From: Ailurus styani
Taxonomy: Eukaryota > Chordata > Mammalia > Carnivora > Ailuridae
Assembly: GCA_002007465.1 (NCBI GenBank)
Contig: LNAC01000032.1
Coordinates: 4,462,536 to 4,526,535 of the forward strand
Reading direction: 5' to 3'
Length of the DNA: 64,000 nt
Positions 24,119-34,557 of this stretch are shown in pieces. Each line of letters opens with the position of its first letter. The stretch's first letter is position 1. The translations under genes and the position numbers were made by a program. Below the pieces are notes generated by a model that did no database searches, was not told the DNA's origin, and was given only the letters and a program-made list of their open reading frames with translations.

Positions 24119-24760
24119 ACAATCTACTTTCTTCTCTGTTAGAAAAAGTTTAGATTAAATGATTTTTTGAGTTCCTTTCTAGAAGCTCTAAGTTTCAAAA
24201 ACAATATTAATGTTGGTAGTAAATGCATAAAAAGAGAAATCACACAGACATACAAATTCCAATTTCATGTTCTTATGGTAAAATTCACAGTCCAAAAATC
24301 CATGGTAGTTTTGAAGTAAGATTCAACATTTATTTATTTGCCCCTGGGTACACAATGGCTCTGAGTCTGCTTTATTAGCAACACTGCAATTAAGAAGAAA
24401 AACTTGAAAAATGTTTTCCTTATAAAGTATGTATTGTAAGCAGGATGTCTATAAAGGCTAATTAAATATTCCAAAATTCACATTTGTCCACTTCAGAAAT
24501 CTGACATATTTGGGAATACAACAGTTTTGGTAGCCTCTGCATTTAAAAAGAAAATTAGTCACTAAGTAAGAAATATATTTATTTTATTATAAATGTCAAC
24601 AAAGTATAAAATGCTAAGTCAACAAGATATATTTTATTCAAACTTGTGTCTGTTATATGCCTGAATTTATTTTACTCTAAAGCACTTTCTAAAAATAGTA
24701 TTTGCAGGTAGACTGTGATAAACTAAAGATGTATGTGATGTATATTTTAAACCTTAGGGA
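24119..24760. other. No recognisable feature
   Basis: AT-rich, nothing supported. Confidence 0.5.
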
Positions 24761-24777
24761 AATTATTAACATTTTTT

Positions 24778-24809
24778 TAAAGATTTTATTTATTTATTTG
24801 TGAGAAACA

Positions 24810-24842
<33 letters not shown>

Positions 24843-25014
24843 TCATGAGTGAGGGGGGGTGAGGGACAGAGGGAGATGGAGAAGCAGACTCCCTGCTAAC
24901 GAGGGAGTCTTGACATGGGGCTCAATACGGATCCCAGAGGTTCAATACCAGGACCGTGGATCATGACTTGAACCGAAGGCAGATGCTTAACCGACTGAGC
25001 CACCCAGGCGCCCC
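24778..25014 (-). mobile_element. Can-SINE with expanded (GA)n, minus strand
   Basis: Antisense Can-SINE with a (GA)15 run at 24811-24840 and an apparent small internal duplication (GGGGCTCAATACGG then GAGGTTCAATACC). Flanking repeat TATTAACATTTTTT on both sides. Confidence 0.94.
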
Positions 25015-25259
25015 ACTATTAACATTTTTTAAAAGGTAGGATATAACCATCAAGTCAATCATGGAGATAAAAATGGAATCATAAAAAAAATACTCAGAGT
25101 ATCCAAAAACAGGTAGGAAAAAAAAAAGGAAAAAGAAACAAAGATCAGATTGGACAGAGAAGATAACTAGCAAGGTAATAGATTTAAATCTAATTCTCTT
25201 TCTCAACTTTAAGGTACTAAAGAAAATAGTACAACACTTCTATAATTAGCAGAATAGAA

Positions 25260-25390
25260 GAGAAAAGGGGGTTTTAGCCCTTTCTCTACCACTTGTTAAC
25301 TTAGTGACTTTGGGAAAGTCAGTTTAATTATTTCCAAAATGGGGAAGTTGAAATCAACTTAGCAACTTCCAGTTATGATATTCTATGGAA
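25260..25390 (+). repeat. MIR fragment, plus strand (probable)
   Basis: CACTTGTTAACTTAGTGACT, TTTGGGAAAGTCAGTTTAAT and TTATTTCCAAAATGGGGAAG resemble the MIR core. Confidence 0.6.
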
Positions 25391-26090
25391 TCTGATGAAA
25401 ATGTATGAACCGTTACTCCTAAATATCTAAAAGTATAAAATAAATGGTGGTACAACTATAATCCAATAAGTTGTGCTTATAAAGTATTCATAAAGCCACA
25501 GAGAATTAATTTACAACAAATAAATAATTCAGGGGGAAAAGGAAATAAAAGTGCATATACAGTTTCATCACTATTACAGAGTAAAGAAACCCAGAAATCA
25601 GTAACAACAATACAACTCTGCCTTAAAAAACAAAAACAAATAAACAAGCAGAAACACTGTCAGGAAATCCAGAAGTCTTACAATTATAGTGAGACCAGAG
25701 AAGAGTATTTTTCCTCCTTTGATTTTGCCAATGTTTTAGCCAACAAATGCATGTAAAAATTATGATTTCCTAATGAAAAAGAGACAGTTTTAAATGTTTA
25801 GTTTTTAATATGTAATAATGGTACAAAAAAAGGATACTTTACATAATATCGATAGTCCTGAAAACGTGTTTGCAAGCAAAACTGAAGTCTGAGTTCAGCT
25901 CCCAAACATTTCTGTTTTATTTTTGGATGCTTCTCACTCGGTCATGTTTCTTTCAATGTCCTTTAAGAGGAAATCTTAAGAGAATTCCCAGGCTGTGAGG
26001 GTATCTGAACAAAAGTTTCCCAGTTCCCCCAAGCACCAATGCTCTTCCTCCCTGCCTGACACCCATATCCCAGTAGAGTGCTGGGAGCCT
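25391..26090. other. No recognisable feature
   Basis: A-rich DNA with no nameable family. Confidence 0.45.
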
Positions 26091-26093
26091 CAG

Positions 26094-26250
26094 AGCAGTG
26101 TTCTCACAAAGTGATGATCCTCAAGCCTGCCCAGTCAGAATCACCTGGGGTCACTGTCGGTGGAAGCAGCAAAATCCTGGCCTACTGATTCTTAATGTCT
26201 AGGGATGGGTCCTGAAAAGCCTCCTCGGTAAGCTTTACCATAACAAAAGA
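26094..26250 (-). mobile_element. hAT-Charlie-type MITE, first copy of an inverted pair
   Basis: Begins CAGTGTTCTCACAAAGTG and carries CAGTCAGAATCACCTGGGG, typical of the short non-autonomous hAT elements with CAGTGGTTCTCAAA termini. The strand is assigned only relative to the neighbouring copy; the exact family name is not certain. Confidence 0.6.
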
Positions 26251-26436
26251 CAACGGAGAAGTTCTCAAAGCAGGCCCCTGCCCCAGCAGCACTGGTATCT
26301 GGAAATTGGTTAGATGCACCCTTCAGGCCCCCTCCTAGGCCTCCCGAACTAGAAACTCTGAGGCTGGGGTCCAGAAATCTGTGTTTTAACAAACATCCTT
26401 GTTGAATCTGATGTATGCAAAATAGAAGAACCACTG
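26251..26436 (+). mobile_element. hAT-Charlie-type MITE, second copy of an inverted pair
   Basis: Runs from GAAGTTCTCAAAGCAGG through CCCCAGCAGCACTGGTATC, AACTAGAAACTCTGAGGCTG and AATCTGTGTTTTAACAAACA to AGAAGAACCACTG, the complement of the terminal motif. It matches the same MITE type as its left neighbour but in the opposite orientation. Confidence 0.75.
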
Positions 26437-26498
26437 CTCTAAGGTCATGCTCTCCGAGCCCTTCTGAACACTTAATCCCTTACCAATAAAAAAAATTT

Positions 26499-26697
26499 TT
26501 TTTATTAAAGATTTTATTTATTTATTTCACAGAGGGAGAGAGAGATCACAAGGAGGCAGAGAGGCAGGCAGAGAGACAGAGGGGGGAGCAGGCTCCCTGC
26601 TGAGCAGAGAGCCCGATGCGGGCCTCGATCCCAGGACCCTGAGATCATGACCTGAGCCGAAAGCAGAGGCTTCAACCCACTGAGCCACCCAGGCGCC
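26499..26697 (-). mobile_element. Young Can-SINE, minus strand
   Basis: Antisense young body with GGCCTCGATCCCAGGACCC and ACCCACTGAGCCACCCAGG. Flanked by CCAATAAAAAAA repeats (26483-26494 and from 26698). Confidence 0.95.
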
Positions 26698-26987
26698 CCA
26701 ATAAAAAAATATTTTGAGCATGTTCCCGGTTCTCAATATATACAAGTATCATAAATATAGTACTATTCATTCACATATCACATGTCACACACACAGGAAC
26801 ATTCACTGTATAAGTTTTCATACGGACACATGTTTCATTTCCCTTGGGCATATACATAAGAGTGGAATTGCTGGGTCATAGGATCATGTTGACCCTTTCG
26901 AGGAACTGTCAAACTGCTTACCAGAGTAGCTGCAGCATTTACATTCCCAATAGCAGTGTAGGAGGATACTGGTTTCTCTGTGCACAG

Positions 26988-27484
26988 TTGACTCTTGAAC
27001 AACATGAGTTTGAACTGCACTGGCACACCTACAGGTGGAGATTTTTTTTTTTTTAATAAATGTAGCAGTACTATAAATGTATTTTCTCTTCCTTTATATT
27101 TTCTGTTTTTAAAAATTTTTTAAAGATTTTATTTTTAAGTAATCTCTATACCCAACGTGGGGCTCAAACTTATAACCCTGAGATCAAGAGCTGCATGCTC
27201 TGCTGATCTGAGCCAGCCACCCCTTCCTTTTGATTTTCTTAATAATGTTTTATTGTCTCCAGCTTACTTTATTATAAGAATACATTATATAATACATATA
27301 CAAAATACGTGTTACTTGACTGTTTATGTTACTGGTAAGGCTTCCAGTCTATAGAGGGTTATTGGTAGTAAAGTTTTTGGGGAACCAAAAAACATACATG
27401 GATTTTTGACTGTGTGGGTGGGATGGTAGGGCACACAGATGATCTGTGCTCCTAATTCCCCATATTGTTCAAAGGTCAACTGTA
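26988..27484. mobile_element. Tigger-family (MER8/Tigger2-like) DNA transposon
   Basis: Ends are inverted repeats: GTTGACTCTTGAACAACATG on the left, TTGTTCAAAGGTCAACTGTA on the right. The interior has GCTTACTTTATTATAAGAAT, GTAAGGCTTCCAGTCTATAG and CATACATGGATTTTTGACTG. It is non-autonomous with no transposase frame. It lies inside an L1 and itself contains a SINE. Confidence 0.88.
27105..27222 (-). mobile_element. Old short Can-SINE, minus strand, inside Tigger
   Basis: AAAGATTTTATTTTTAAGTA, TCTCTATACCCAACGTGGGG, CCCTGAGATCAAGAGCTGCA and GAGCCAGCCACCCC mark the older, shorter Can-SINE type. CTTCCTTT..ATTTTCT is repeated on both sides and resumes the Tigger sequence. Confidence 0.88.
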
Positions 27485-27964
27485 CCCTCCAACATTTGCT
27501 ATTATGATTTGTTTGTTTGTTTGTAGCCATTCTATTAGGTGTAATGTGGTATCTCATTGTGCTTTTGATTTGGATTTCCCTAAGGACTAATGATGTTGCA
27601 CATATTTTTATGTGCTTATTGTTTATCCATATATCTTCTTTGAAGAAATGTCTACTCAGATTCTTTGCCTACATTTTTTATCTGCCCATTTTTAATTGGG
27701 TTATTTGACTTTTTTATTATTGAGAAAATACTTCTTTAAATATTCTGGATACAAGTCCCTTATCAGATATATTATTTGCAATAATATTCTTCCACTATGT
27801 CTAGCATTATGTTGTTATCTTTTTTTTTTTCTGATGTTGATGCTCTTAGGAACACATAAGTTTTTAAACTTTAAGTCTAATTTACGTGTTTTTTTCTTTT
27901 GTTGTTTGTGATTTAGGTGGTGTATCTCAGAAGGCTTTGCATAATCCAGGGTCATGAGTATTTA

Positions 27965-28960
27965 GGCCTACGGACCACTTTATAGTCACAGAAATTAATG
28001 AAGTACTCCAAGAAAGATGGGAACATGAAAGCATGTTGGAGTCAGTTGGAAGGGGCTCCTGCTGGCCAAATAGGACAATTTGAGTATCAAAATCAATAAT
28101 GATAATAATGGAATGTAACCCATTGAAAAATAAGAATCTAGGAATTCATATTGATATAAATACAGAGAATAATAAATAAATAAGTATATTCCTTAGTTTT
28201 CCAATTACTAAATATAGAGGAATAATGAATGGTAGAAAACCACCATCTTATAAACATTATAGTAATTAATAACAATTGATTCAGGCAAGAATCATCAATG
28301 AATCTTAAATGAAATGTGATGAGGAATAAGACACATGGTCTCAAAATACTGCCCCACAAATTATTAATCACAGTGGGAAAAATAGTAACTTTACTGCAGA
28401 GAAACCTGGCTTGGGCCATCTTAACCAGGTAACCAACATCACCATTAGCAATAATGGAATAAACCTTTTCTGTGGCATATCACTTCTATGGCATTTCTGC
28501 CTCAAATCTTTAATCTGATTCTAATTATTAAAATATGTCAAACAAACCTAGTGATGGAAATATTCTTCAAAATAACTAGCCTCCACTCTTCAAAAATGTC
28601 TTTTCAAAAAAACATCAAGGTCATAAATGACAAAGAAAATCCCAGTAATCATTCCAGATTAAAGGAAACTAAAGAAACATGAAAACTAAATACCATATGA
28701 TCCTGGACTGCATTCCTGAACCAGATAAAAAAATAAATATAAAAGACATTATTGGAAAAACTGATGAAATTTTAATACAGGTTATGGAGATAGTAATATA
28801 GTATCAGTATAAAAATTCCTGATTTTGATCATTATATTGTGGTTATATAAAAGGATATAAGGGGTAAAGGAACAAAACATCTACAATGAATCTTTATCTG
28901 GTTCAAGAAAAACAACATATACATATACACATATAGATACAGAGAGGGAGAGAAAGAGAG
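27965..28960 (+). mobile_element. L1M-type 3' end, plus strand
   Basis: Plus-strand block with ATTCTTCAAAATAACTAGCC, TTTTGATCATTATATTGTGG and GGGTAAAGGAACAAAAC. It is the same arrangement as at 1080, 32350 and 60900. A GA-rich run (about 28930-28970) may be its tail. Confidence 0.65.
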
Positions 28961-29940
28961 AGGGAAAGTGAGCATGAAAAACAAAGCAAATGAGGCAAAA
29001 TGTAAACCTTAGTGAATTTGAGTTTTTGTGCTAGCTTTGCAATTTTCCATTAAGTTTGACTCTAAAGTAAGAAAAGTCTTAAAGCATACATATCCACAAC
29101 AAAACCCACTGAATTTTATCAAGAGCATACCAGGAAATTTAGTCTCAGAAAATGTATACATCTTGCTAAAGCAATAGGAAACTCTTTTTTTTTGGTAAAA
29201 CTAAAAGATTCTTTGCAACAGAGTAAAGTTAAAAAAAATAAAAACAAAAAGAAACAAAAACGCTAACACTGTCCCTAACATATTCATTTCAGAAAGCTGT
29301 TTGTTCTAAAGGGTAAAAAGAAAAGTTCAATTTCCTGCAGATGTAATCTAGTATTATCCACACCAGGTGCAATATCCAATCTTATCCAAATAAATCAGTC
29401 CAAACTTATGCCTCTAAGAGCAAGAAAGGTCAAAATTCGAACAAACTGTCCATCTCAAACAGAAGGAAAGAATGTGAAAAGTGCTTTGTACAAATAAAGT
29501 GAATTTATGTTCTGGCACGGTTGCTATTAATGATGAGATGACTTTGACATTAAAAAAAAATTACTTGAGGGTAGGCCAAATTGGTAGGGTCCTTTTTTTA
29601 TAGGCAAGATACACACAAAAACACAGTAATTCTTTCCATATAAATTGAAATGAAAAATCTGAAATAGATTCTTTGTGTATTTATTAAAACAAAAGATCAG
29701 AGGTGATTATTAAGAATTCTGAAGCAATCATAATTCCCATGTATTAAGAAGCCACGAGTGGCTTTTTTTTGTCGGTCTCCTCTTTCTTTCTCTTCCCCTG
29801 CTCCTTATATTCTCCTCTTCCTTTCTTTTTCTCTCAACTACTCTGCTTATGCAGGCTAACTATGACACTGCTTCGTGTTGCTGGGGGCAAGCAGAGTTAG
29901 AGAGGTTGCTGACCTTGTACAAGGCCTATAGAAGAAGTGG
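28961..29940. other. No recognisable repeat; possible 3' flank of candidate exon
   Basis: No SINE or LINE seen. A pyrimidine-rich patch lies at 29765-29840. If the candidate minus-strand terminal exon is real, its cleavage site would fall near 29910-29940 and this would be downstream DNA. Confidence 0.4.
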
Positions 29941-29944
29941 CACA

Positions 29945-29950
29945 TTTATT
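29945..29950 (-). promoter_or_regulatory. Possible polyadenylation signal AATAAA
   Basis: On the minus strand AGAATAAATGTGCC lies about 87 bases after the stop codon of the candidate terminal exon. The motif is canonical. No strong GU-rich element is obvious right after it, so this is supporting rather than decisive. Confidence 0.35.
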
Positions 29951-30036
29951 CTGACAGGGCATTTAAATGAACCAAAAACATCTTTCAAAGCATCTCACTG
30001 AAAAACAGTTCCTGCTGGGAAGCGTCTCTCCGGGCT

Positions 30037-30154
30037 TCAGAATGGGAACTGCCCCCCACTGAGATGCTGCACACCCTTCTCGAAGGCCATCCCTGGCAGC
30101 TGTGTGAAAGGCTCATTTTGACTTGGAGCTGCTTCTCCCACACCTGTATTATCA
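30037..30154 (-). CDS. Candidate 3'-terminal coding exon, gene not identified
   Basis: On the minus strand a pyrimidine-leaning stretch ends TATGTTTTGCTTTGACAG at 30155, a fair splice acceptor. The following 118 nt read as one base completing a split codon, then 38 codons and TGA (30039-30037). The peptide starts DNTGVGEAAPSQNEPF, continues TQLPGMAFEKG and ends HLSGGQFPF. I see no domain, membrane segment or known motif. It is polar at first and hydrophobic at its very end. GC content is clearly above that of the surrounding DNA, and no repeat family matches. An AATAAA lies about 87 bases past the stop. An open stretch of this length can occur by chance, so the call depends on the combination of signals. 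Upstream exons would lie at higher coordinates or beyond the window. I do not recognise the gene. It could also be conserved non-coding DNA. Confidence 0.3.
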
Positions 30155-30540
30155 CTGTCAAAGCAAAACATAAATAGTTTCAGAAGCTAAGAGTCAGGGT
30201 TTTAAATGACAAAAAAATTGGAAAATTTAGATTTCATTTTTCAAAACCTTAGCAAATATGTTCATGTTTTAATTCTTCCTTCCCTCACCTATCTTCACCT
30301 TTCCCTGCTCACCTGTTCAACTTCTCTTCTGCTGCAGAATATTCCCTAAGAATGCGAATAGATCCACAGAGCCATTTTTGCTTCAAAAGGAAGGAAAATT
30401 AAATTTCCGAAGTTCAGAGAAAAACAAATCTCAGGATAAAGTAAAATAAAATACTCAGGATAAAAAATAAAATAGTGCTAATATTGCTTTTCCATTCTCT
30501 ACATCTCAACAGAAGTATCACAGTACTGGATGAGAGGAGA
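30155..30540. other. No recognisable feature
   Basis: Would be intron if the candidate exon is real. Confidence 0.4.
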
Positions 30541-30544
30541 AAGT

Positions 30545-30715
30545 CAAGTCAGGCACTGTGCAAGGTAGTTTACATATTACTTTTCTTAATGATAGGAGGT
30601 AAATAAATATAATTCTCTGAGCTGAGAAATCTAAGACTTGGAGAGATTAGCTAATTTGCATGGGATTGTGCATCTAAGAGATGGCTTTACATTCAGGCCT
30701 GCTTAAACCTGTTTG
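30545..30715 (-). repeat. MIR, minus strand
   Basis: GGCACTGTGCAAGGTAGTTT, a degraded middle, then ACTTGGAGAGATTAGCTAAT and ATTCAGGCCTGC follow the antisense MIR order. Confidence 0.7.
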
Positions 30716-32190
30716 TATTTGCATGCTTCCGTCCTGCCTCCCTGCAATTTTTCTACTAAAACTACAGGAACATAAGACTATCTTGACTTTTCAAGTAAAC
30801 CACAAGGAAAATAATTCTAGAAATAAAAACTTCTGAAATGAATTTTAACAATATAATATATATACCGTACTTTCAGACTCTTTGCCAAATTTACCAATGT
30901 GTAATTCGGCTAACTGACCAATTTCATAAGTCAATGAAAATTACAAATTAATCCTTCTCAAACTGTTCAGGCTTGTGTTAACTGTCTGAATCACTAACAA
31001 ACTAATTTGTAAAAGCTTTGAAAAAAGGGTTGGAGGTGATAACAGTACATTCTCTTTGATCGTTCTTGGTCTCTCATAATGACCGACTCAAATGTTTCAT
31101 CCATTTGACTCTGTCCAATCAGCTTTTATAAGGCTCAGACTTCTTGTTACCAGCTGGGGAACAGAACCTAGTAAGATTTCCTAGAAGCTTGATCCTAGCA
31201 ATCTGGTTGCTAGCCAGATACAGTAGCACATATGTTAACTTAGCCAGGAAAAATTTTCCAGAGCATCATGAAGAGAGGCCTTAGGGAAACCAGTGAGCCA
31301 ATGAACACAGCAATTGAATATTGTAAGACAGCCTGGAAAGCTCAGATGAAATTCCCTGCGGGGCTCATCAATTTCACACTTCATCATCTAGAGCAGGTTG
31401 CTGTTAATAAGCCATGGGCCACCGATGTGGTGAGGATACCATCTTTGAAGCACCCCTGAGTCTATCCATCATGGGAAATGGCAGAAACACACTTTGTGCT
31501 GTTCTTGCTAAGCAAGGTTGATTATTCATTATTATTAACATGTATTTGTTGGCAAGGAACAATATGAAACATGTAATTAGATACAACATCTGTGCAGCAG
31601 GTTTTGTATTCAGGCAGTACTTTTTTCTGCATAGAGGGGAAAATAAGTAAAAAAGAAGGATCAGGTTTAAAGTCTGAGTGTTATGTATTTATCTATATAA
31701 TGAGTACTGCTGATTTAAAATTAATTTGGACCTAACAGAAAACAACTTCCCTTCAATGCCTGAAAAGCTAACTGATACTAAGTTAATATTAATAGGAAAT
31801 GCCTCAATTCTTTTTCTTTTTCAGTGGTCCCAGACTTTGGTGGCAAAACTTAGCAAAAGTAAATCTCTCAAACCAATTACTTACTTCAAGCTCTTTATTT
31901 ATACCCATCAAAAACAAAGAAAAAAAGTGCTATAATACTCTGCTTCATATCAAACCCATGTCATCATTTACTGGCACAAAAGCTAAATTTCTTACTGAAG
32001 AGTCTTTCTGTATTTATCTTCATTTAACAATAGCTATATTGACAAACTGCAATGATTTGACAGAGAACACTGCAGAGAAAGTGCTTTCCTTACTGAATAT
32101 TTTACTGATAGGCTGAAAAGTGAAAAACATAAAATAAAAATAAAAGACCTGAGAAATAGATATTGGCAATTTCTAAATGTTCTATTTAGA
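30716..32190. other. No recognisable repeat (about 1.5 kb)
   Basis: Includes a 63-codon plus-strand frame at 31268-31459. It lacks splice context or any recognisable motif, so I do not call it a gene. Confidence 0.45.
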
Positions 32191-32195
32191 ATTTG

Positions 32196-32349
32196 TTATA
32201 ATTATATTATAATTATAATTATAATAATTATATTATAATTATAAATAGAATTATGTATAAATTATAGTATATAATTTATATAATATATAAAATAGTATAT
32301 TTTATAATACATTATAATATTATAATAATATTCTAAAGAATTATAATAG
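32196..32349. repeat. AT-rich (ATTATA)n low-complexity tract
   Basis: Nearly pure A/T with repeated TATAATTATA palindromes. Able to form cruciforms and likely unstable in length. Confidence 0.95.
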
Positions 32350-32960
32350 TGTCTCTTTTCCAAACTAATACTCATCTGTTAAGATTTTTGTTGTCCTCTT
32401 GACATAATGCCCTGAGAAGAGAATAATATCACTTCTGTAATATTCCTTGCTCAAAGTACATTGCCTAAATCTAATCATTAAAAAACATCGGACAAATCCA
32501 AATTGAGGGACATTCTTCAAAGTAACTGGCCTTTATTCAAAAATGTCAAAGTCAAGAAAGACAAAGACTGAGGAGAGATAGATAGGACAACTAAATGCAA
32601 TCCATAATATGGGATTTTTCTCTTGCTATCAAGGTCATTATTGGGACAAATGGCAAAATTTGAATAAGGTCTGTAGTATTGTATCAATATTAACTTCATA
32701 ATTTTGATAATTATTTTTCTGTTATTTAAGAAACTGTCCTTTTTTTTTTCTTGATTTTAGGAAACACATGCTTACTATATTCAGGGGTAATGGGCATCAT
32801 GTCTGCAACAATCTCAAAACAGTCAAGAGAAAATGAGAGAGGGAAGAGGAAGGGGGTGGGCAGGAGGAAACAAAGTAAATATGGTAACACATTAACGCTG
32901 GGTAAAGGGTAATGAGATTTCTTAGTACTATTTTTTACAAGTTTTCTAAGTCTGGAAAGT
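32350..32960 (+). mobile_element. L1M-type 3' end, plus strand
   Basis: Contains ATTCTTCAAAGTAACTGGCC, AATTTTGATAATTATTTTTC and GGGTAATGGGCATCATGTCT then GCAACAATCTCAAAACAGTC, the antepenultimate and terminal blocks of this L1 3' end. Clearly related to the copy at 27965. Confidence 0.72.
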
Positions 32961-33316
32961 ATACCAAAACAAAGAGTTTAAAGAGACTATCAGACACAAA
33001 AAAATTTTAGTTATGTTGCTCTAGAAAATACTATAATTCAAGACTTGTATTTAATTCAAAAAAGTGACCATGGAGTTCACATAATATATACATCCTTTTA
33101 CATATCAAACAGTTGCAGCTGTTGTAAGCTGTCACTTAAATCATTTTCTCTCGAATTTAGCTAAACCAATGAGCAACAATGGCATGATAATCCCTAACAG
33201 CTGATAATTTAAAAACTATTTGCAAAGTACTGTCTCACTAATTCAAACAAACAAGAAGAATAATATGTAGCTGAAATAAACAGTATTTTTAAATAAATGC
33301 TATCTTGTTACTTTCT
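32961..33316. other. No recognisable feature
   Basis: Nothing supported. Confidence 0.5.
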
Positions 33317-33329
33317 AACAGGTATTGCA

Positions 33330-33537
33330 GGGCGCCTGGGTGGCTCAGTGGGTTAAAGCTTCTGCCTTCGGCTCAGGTCATGATCTCAGGGTCCTGGGAT
33401 CGAGGCCCGCATTGGGCTCCCTGCTCAGCATGGAGCCTGCTTCCCCTTCTCTCTCTGCCTGCCTCTCAGCCTACTTGTGATCTCCCTCTCTCTGTCAAAT
33501 AAATAAATAAAATCTTTAAAAAAAACAAAACAAAAAG
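33330..33537 (+). mobile_element. Young Can-SINE, plus strand
   Basis: Head GGGCGCCTGGGTGGCTCAGT and GATCGAGGCCCGCATTGGG core. Perfect 13-bp duplication AACAGGTATTGCA (33317-33329 and 33538-33550). Confidence 0.98.
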
Positions 33538-33809
33538 AACAGGTATTGCAAACAACATTAAGGAGATGTTGCCATACAGAGGTCCTTTCAAGCTGACATG
33601 GAAGAATATATCTCACAGGCGGGTGCACGTGCATGCACACACAAACGAGTTTTTCTCATTACTTAACGAATAGTATATGTATTAGATGTTACAACAACTA
33701 ATGTTTATAGTATTCTTACTATGCCAGTACTTTAAATGCACTTATTCTAAAAACAAAAACAAAACCAAAAACCCTGCGAGGTAGGTTCTATTATTAATGT
33801 TTAGCTAAG

Positions 33810-34010
33810 ACAGCACTTCCCTCTGAAACTGCATGCTATTCTCCTGGTTTCAAATGCTCCTCTCTGCTCATTTCTACCTGTCGAAATCACAACTCAGATT
33901 TGAAAATTCAAATGCCAACTACAACCAAGTCTTCCTCAATCCCATGATCAGAATTAATCACTCCCTCTTTTGAGTTTCCATAATCCTTTATTCAACATTT
34001 ATTAAATTTT
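33810..34010 (+). mobile_element. L2 LINE 3' fragment, plus strand
   Basis: AAATCACAACTCAGATTTGA, AAGTCTTCCTCAATCCC and TTATTCAACATTTATTAAA keep the order of the L2 C-terminal and 3' UTR region. Weak but consistent. Confidence 0.55.
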
Positions 34011-34144
34011 TTCTAAAAATATGCATTAAAAACTTACTACATGAGTAGTAAGTTATTTGCAAAAGGTCACGGGTTAGAAGGAGGGATTATTAATATAATT
34101 TTAGTTATATGATAAAACAATGTTATTAAGAATGCATCAAACTT

Positions 34145-34360
34145 ACCACTAATTAACGTGCCAAACAAGGTACTAAGTACTTCATAAATATTACCTCATT
34201 TAAGTCTTAAAGTCACCCTGTAAAGAAGTCCTTATTGACATCCTCCTTTTGCAGATAAGGAAACTAAACCGTAGCGAAAACAGGTTAACTTGTCTAAGTA
34301 GGCATAACTGGCAAATGGTAGTGTGCAGTCTACCTGGCTCTAAATCCTAGGTTGGCATGC
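34145..34360 (-). repeat. MIR, minus strand
   Basis: AAGGTACTAAGTACTTCATA, TATTACCTCATTTAAGTCTT, CCTTTTGCAGATAAGGAAAC and GCAGTCTACCTGGCTCTAA follow the antisense MIR order. Confidence 0.85.
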
Positions 34361-34365
34361 ATTTA

Positions 34366-34557
34366 TTTAATTATTTAAAGATTTCATTTATTTGAGAGAG
34401 AGAGAGAGTGAGAGAGAGCATGAGAGGGGAGAAGGTCAGAGGGAGAAGCAGACTCCCCGTGGAGGTGGGAGCCCAACGCAGGACTCAATCCCGGGACCTC
34501 GGGATCATGAGCTGAGCCGAAGGCAGTCGCTTAACCAACTGAGCCACCCAGGCGCCC
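34366..34557 (-). mobile_element. Can-SINE, minus strand
   Basis: Antisense body from TTATTTAAAGATTTCATTTA to GAGCCACCCAGGCGCCC. It abuts the MIR; AAATCCTAGG / AAAGCCTAGG flank it with one mismatch. Confidence 0.94.

Larger units (their letters stand above)
26800..27960 (-). mobile_element. L1M 3' part, minus strand, split by a Tigger element
   Basis: Antisense L1 on the left (GGAATTGCTGGGTCATAGGA, AGGAACTGTCAAACTGCTTA, CATTTACATTCCCAATAGCA) resumes right of 27484. The right part has GCCATTCTATTAGGTGTAAT, TGGTATCTCATTGTGCTTTT and CAAGTCCCTTATCAGATATA. The two parts are contiguous in the consensus, so the DNA at 26988-27484 was inserted later. Confidence 0.85.

Noticed and set aside
31268..31459. 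63-codon frame beginning MKRGLRETSEP with a gene-like composition
   Set aside because: No splice acceptor or donor at plausible positions, no homology I recognise, and no polyadenylation signal in position.
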